This document shows, piece after piece, positions 61,803 through 64,000 of a DNA stretch of 64,000 bases (position 1 is its first letter; every line of letters begins with the position of its first letter). The notes beneath the pieces were generated by a model that saw nothing but the letters and a program-made list of their open reading frames with translations, searched no databases and was not told where the DNA came from. Source of the DNA: Bradyrhizobiaceae bacterium (GTDB lineage: Bacteria; Pseudomonadota; Alphaproteobacteria; Rhizobiales; Xanthobacteraceae); the NCBI GenBank assembly GCA_020853885.1, contig JADYXZ010000006.1:118775-182774 (forward strand), written 5' to 3'. The position numbers and the translations under genes were made by a program.

Positions 61803-62705
61803 TTATTCGGCGGCCGCCGCGAGCTTCTGCTGTACGTAGTCCCAGTCGCGGTTGAAGCGGTACGAGTGTCGTGACGGCGGCTGCGGCGCCTGCGTCTCCA
61901 GCCAGCGCACGCGGCGGTCGGATCGATTGTAGAAGGCGTGGATGCAGCCGACGCCGGTCCAGAATACGTCACCCGCCTTCAGGATGTAGGTCTTGTCGTC
62001 GGCCACCGCTTCGACTTCGCCGTCGAGCAGGTAATACGCCTCCTCGAGCGGATGATCGTGCAGGTGCGCAGCACCCCCCGGCTGGTAATCGACCATGAAC
62101 ATCGTGTGGCACTGCGCGTCGAGCCGCTGATCGACCAGCATCTTCACCGAGATGCCGCTATACACGAGGAGCGCGGTCGCCATGCTCGCCGATACGGTGG
62201 GCGCGTCGACGCGCGCGCCGACTTTCAGGCTGTCCACGTCGATGTCGCGGTCGGTCATGCGGAAGAAATGGCGCGAGCGCGGATCGCGGATGTCCGTTTC
62301 GCCGCCGCGGATCGTTTCCGGTGCACCGAGGAAGAACGTGTCGGCGGGAAGATCGGGCGTGCGCGGCTGCGGCGCGAGCATGTCGAGCCAGCGCGCTTCG
62401 CCGTTCTTCGGGCCGAGCCACGCATGCGGCACGCCGACCGGCACGACGCCGCAGGTGCCCGGCGAAAGCGGGTAGGCGCGTCCATTGAGGATGAGCGTCG
62501 GCTCGCCGGCGATGACGTAGAAGCTCTCCTCGAACGAATGAAAGTGCGTGTCGATGCGGCCGCCCGCGCCGAGCACGCACAGGCCGAAGCCCATGTGCAC
62601 GGAGCCCGCCGAGCGGTCGACCATCGAGCAGCGCAGAAATTTTTCGCTGTTGTTCGTGTAGGTGGGTTCCGGCCGGATGTCGGCGGCGCGCCGCATATGA
62701 TGCAT
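61803..62705 (-). CDS. bicupin protein (possible ring-cleavage or amidohydrolase-type enzyme)
   Basis: A 300-residue protein with two cupin domains. The first has THFHSFEESFYVIAGE and GVPHAWLG, the second AHLHDHPLEEAYYLLDGE and CIHAFYN. Both keep full metal motifs. Size and pairing are like ureidoglycine aminohydrolase-type and gentisate-related bicupins, but no specific residues decide. Divergent from an XRE-cupin regulator across 120 bases, with a good promoter. Confidence 0.82.
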   Translation of the reverse strand: MHHMRRAADIRPEPTYTNNSEKFLRCSMVDRSAGSVHMGFGLCVLGAGGRIDTHFHSFEESFYVIAGEPTLILNGRAYPLSPGTCGVVPVGVPHAWLGPKNGEARWLDMLAPQPRTPDLPADTFFLGAPETIRGGETDIRDPRSRHFFRMTDRDIDVDSLKVGARVDAPTVSASMATALLVYSGISVKMLVDQRLDAQCHTMFMVDYQPGGAAHLHDHPLEEAYYLLDGEVEAVADDKTYILKAGDVFWTGVGCIHAFYNRSDRRVRWLETQAPQPPSRHSYRFNRDWDYVQQKLAAAAE

Positions 62706-62744
62706 GACGACATTACCTTTGCGCGTGGTCCCGCGCCAAAAAAT

Positions 62745-62763
62745 CGTTCAGCGGCATTGAACG
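62745..62763. promoter_or_regulatory. candidate operator at the bicupin promoter
   Basis: Perfect inverted repeat CGTTCA-N7-TGAACG overlapping the -10 end and start region of the leftward promoter at 62761-62789. Its place suits a repressor, most likely the divergent XRE-cupin protein. Confidence 0.5.
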
Positions 62764-62789
62764 CTAGAGACCGTCGTGTACAGTGTCAA
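62761..62789 (-). promoter_or_regulatory. candidate promoter of the bicupin-cupin genes
   Basis: On the minus strand TTGACA (62784-62789), a 17-base spacer and TAGCGT (62761-62766). Identical hexamers and spacing to 5283-5311. Confidence 0.5.
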
Positions 62790-62825
62790 GGTACGAGATC
62801 GCTGCCGCACCTTGGAACGCCCTGG

Positions 62826-63605
62826 ATGTCCGTTGCTCGCGCGCATGACGACAAAGCGATCGCACGTCGGCGTTCCGGCGCGCGCGCACAGCGCCGCTTG
62901 CCGGAGAGCCAGGCAAAAAGCGTTGCGGGCATCGGCGCGAAGCTGAAGTCGGCTCGCGAACGCAAGGGCATCAGCGTGCGCGGCTTCGCGCGTAGCGTGG
63001 CTGTCTCGCCGAGCCTGGTTTCGCAGATCGAGCATGGCACGGTGATGCCCTCGGTCGGGACGCTCTACGCGATGGTGAGCGAACTGGGGCTCGGCCTCGA
63101 CGAGTTGTTTCCGGAAAAGCCGAAGCGCGTGGGAAACGGCCGCGCACAGCCGATGGAGGAAGCGCGTCCCCGTCCCGTGCGCCGCCGCAACAATCGCGAG
63201 GTCATTCGCCTGGCCGACGGCGTCCGCTGGGAGTTGCTGACTCCGACCCCGGATCCGGAACTGGAGTTCTTCTATGTCGTCTACGATGCAGGAGCGGAAT
63301 CCTGCGACGAGGATCTCCTGGTCCGTCATGGCGGCATGGAATACGCCTACATGATCAGCGGGCGTCTGGGCGTCCGCATCGGATTCAACAAGTACGAGCT
63401 CGGTCCTGGGGACTCGATCTCGTTCGACGCGCAGAGCCCGCACCGGCTCTGGACGATCGGCGGGAAGCCGGCCGTGGCGATCTGGGCGGTGCTCAACCGT
63501 TCGGGCGACAAGCGAACGCGCCGGGCGCATTGGGTGCGCGCAGGGCAGGCCGAAAACGAGAATGCTGCAAAGCAGCGATCGCGAAAACGCAAGGCGAGAC
63601 GATAG
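62826..63605 (+). CDS. XRE-family regulator with C-terminal cupin domain
   Basis: A 259-residue regulator. A basic N-terminal tail of 30 residues precedes the helix-turn-helix at about 37-92 (IGAKLKSARERKGISVRGFARSVAVSPSLVSQIE). The C-terminal cupin (about 130-235: GGMEYAYMISGRLGVRIG, SFDAQSPHRLW) is the ligand sensor. Such regulators often control neighbouring catabolic genes, here probably the bicupin and cupin genes and perhaps the solute-binding protein. The ATG at 62826 is used; the frame is open far upstream but as antisense of the bicupin gene. Confidence 0.88.
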   Translation: MSVARAHDDKAIARRRSGARAQRRLPESQAKSVAGIGAKLKSARERKGISVRGFARSVAVSPSLVSQIEHGTVMPSVGTLYAMVSELGLGLDELFPEKPKRVGNGRAQPMEEARPRPVRRRNNREVIRLADGVRWELLTPTPDPELEFFYVVYDAGAESCDEDLLVRHGGMEYAYMISGRLGVRIGFNKYELGPGDSISFDAQSPHRLWTIGGKPAVAIWAVLNRSGDKRTRRAHWVRAGQAENENAAKQRSRKRKARR

Positions 63606-63873
63606 ATGCGAAGCAGCACCGCAACCGCATGTTACGTGCAATTTGCTTGCATGAACCGCGCTCGCCGTTGGGCAGTGGGAAGCAGGGAAGGAATGGCGTC
63701 CCACCGCTATTCTCGATCTGCAATCGACCTGCCGGTCGAGCTGCCGTTACGCGCGATGATTGCAGGAGAATTCTACGGTGGCCTCGCGCGCCGCTGCACG
63801 GCACGCTAAGCTTGATGGAATGGAAACACTTATTTTCGACGGACGACGGAACGAAACGCAAAGGGAGGTGAAG
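63606..63873. other. intergenic region before the solute-binding protein gene
   Basis: 268 bases. A short open frame (63606-63809) has no ribosome site and poor composition, so I do not call it. No terminator or clear promoter is recognised. Confidence 0.4.
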
Positions 63874-64000
63874 ATGATGAAGTCCAACATTATGTCGCGC
63901 AGGGCGCTTGGCGCCGCTACGCTTCTTGCGGCGGCGGCGTTTCTCGCGGGGCCTGCCGCCGCGCAAACCAAGGATCCGATTGTGATCGGCGGCACGCTCG
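63874..64000 (+). CDS. ABC transporter periplasmic solute-binding protein, N-terminus (3' truncated)
   Basis: Only 42 codons are in the window. A twin-Arg-free signal peptide (SRRALGAATLLAAAAFLAGP, ending AAAQ) is followed by KDPIVIGGTL, the first strand of type I periplasmic binding proteins of the branched-chain amino acid/amide group. GGGAGGTG precedes the ATG pair; the second ATG is three bases on. It likely feeds an ABC importer encoded beyond the window, perhaps for the substrate of the cupin enzymes. Confidence 0.75.
   Translation, partial: MMKSNIMSRRALGAATLLAAAAFLAGPAAAQTKDPIVIGGTL

Noticed and set aside
61938..63605. A 555-residue version of the XRE-cupin regulator
   Set aside because: The first 296 codons are antisense of the bicupin gene; the ATG at 62826 gives a normal regulator length.
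63606..63809. A 67-codon frame after the XRE-cupin regulator
   Set aside because: No ribosome site, starts one base after the previous stop in repeat-free but non-coding-like sequence, and no recognisable features.

Overview
The window is GC-rich chromosomal DNA from an alphaproteobacterium of the order Hyphomicrobiales (Rhizobiales), probably close to the Bradyrhizobium/Xanthobacteraceae branch. The evidence is a Rhodobacter-type gene transfer agent (GTA) gene set, an alphaproteobacterial SOS box (GTTC-N7-GTTC), a ccmI-ccmE-ccmF-ccmH cytochrome c maturation operon, and many intergenic palindromes of the kinds common in this order.

Layout. 1-5031: end of an outer-membrane barrel gene, SnoaL-like protein, methyltransferase divergent from a LysR regulator, universal stress protein, a small GIY-YIG nuclease inside a 66-bp direct repeat, and a dimeric-barrel protein. 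About 5280-32000: a complete set of GTA structural genes in canonical order: small and large terminase, portal, protease, capsid, connector, head-tail adaptor, tail terminator, major tail protein, two tail chaperones, short tape measure, distal tail protein, Cys-rich hub, NlpC/P60 hydrolase, 1302-residue megatron, DUF2793 fibre and a second appendage protein. The set is stretched by unrelated genes: a Tyr/Pro-rich secreted protein, a fused NfnA-NfnB-type oxidoreductase, and a block of DUF2235 hydrolase, small membrane protein, DHFR-like reductase, secreted protein and trypsin-like protease. A palindromic repeat sits in almost every gap between GTA genes. 32000-34984: a methyltransferase broken by one amber codon, then a lysis-like cassette (M15 peptidase, holin-like, spanin-like, alpha/beta hydrolase, possible outer-membrane lipoprotein).

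35015-49173: HhH protein, a PhoP/FeuP-like two-component pair, a glycine-zipper lipoprotein, the ccm operon, a Deg-family periplasmic protease with a second two-component pair, and glnE. 49299-55500: PAS hybrid-length sensor kinase, zinc alcohol dehydrogenase, small acidic secreted protein, long CDF metal transporter, endonuclease III-like glycosylase. 55510-61125: SOS mutasome genes dnaE2, imuB and imuA behind a LexA box; the glycosylase follows dnaE2 after 9 bases and may belong to the same operon. 61202-64000: cupin and bicupin genes divergent from an XRE-cupin regulator, then the start of a periplasmic solute-binding protein.

How the parts work together: the GTA genes encode a headful-packaging particle with a short tail, and the downstream cassette could provide release. 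The ccm operon serves respiratory cytochrome maturation, the imu operon damage-induced mutagenesis, and the Deg/two-component genes envelope stress. The most unusual features are the base-pair-conserving palindrome families (2805-2939, 5074-5208, 26059-26119; and 30291-30318 with 34590-34615), the palindrome-studded GTA cluster, and the possible glycosylase addition to the SOS mutasome.
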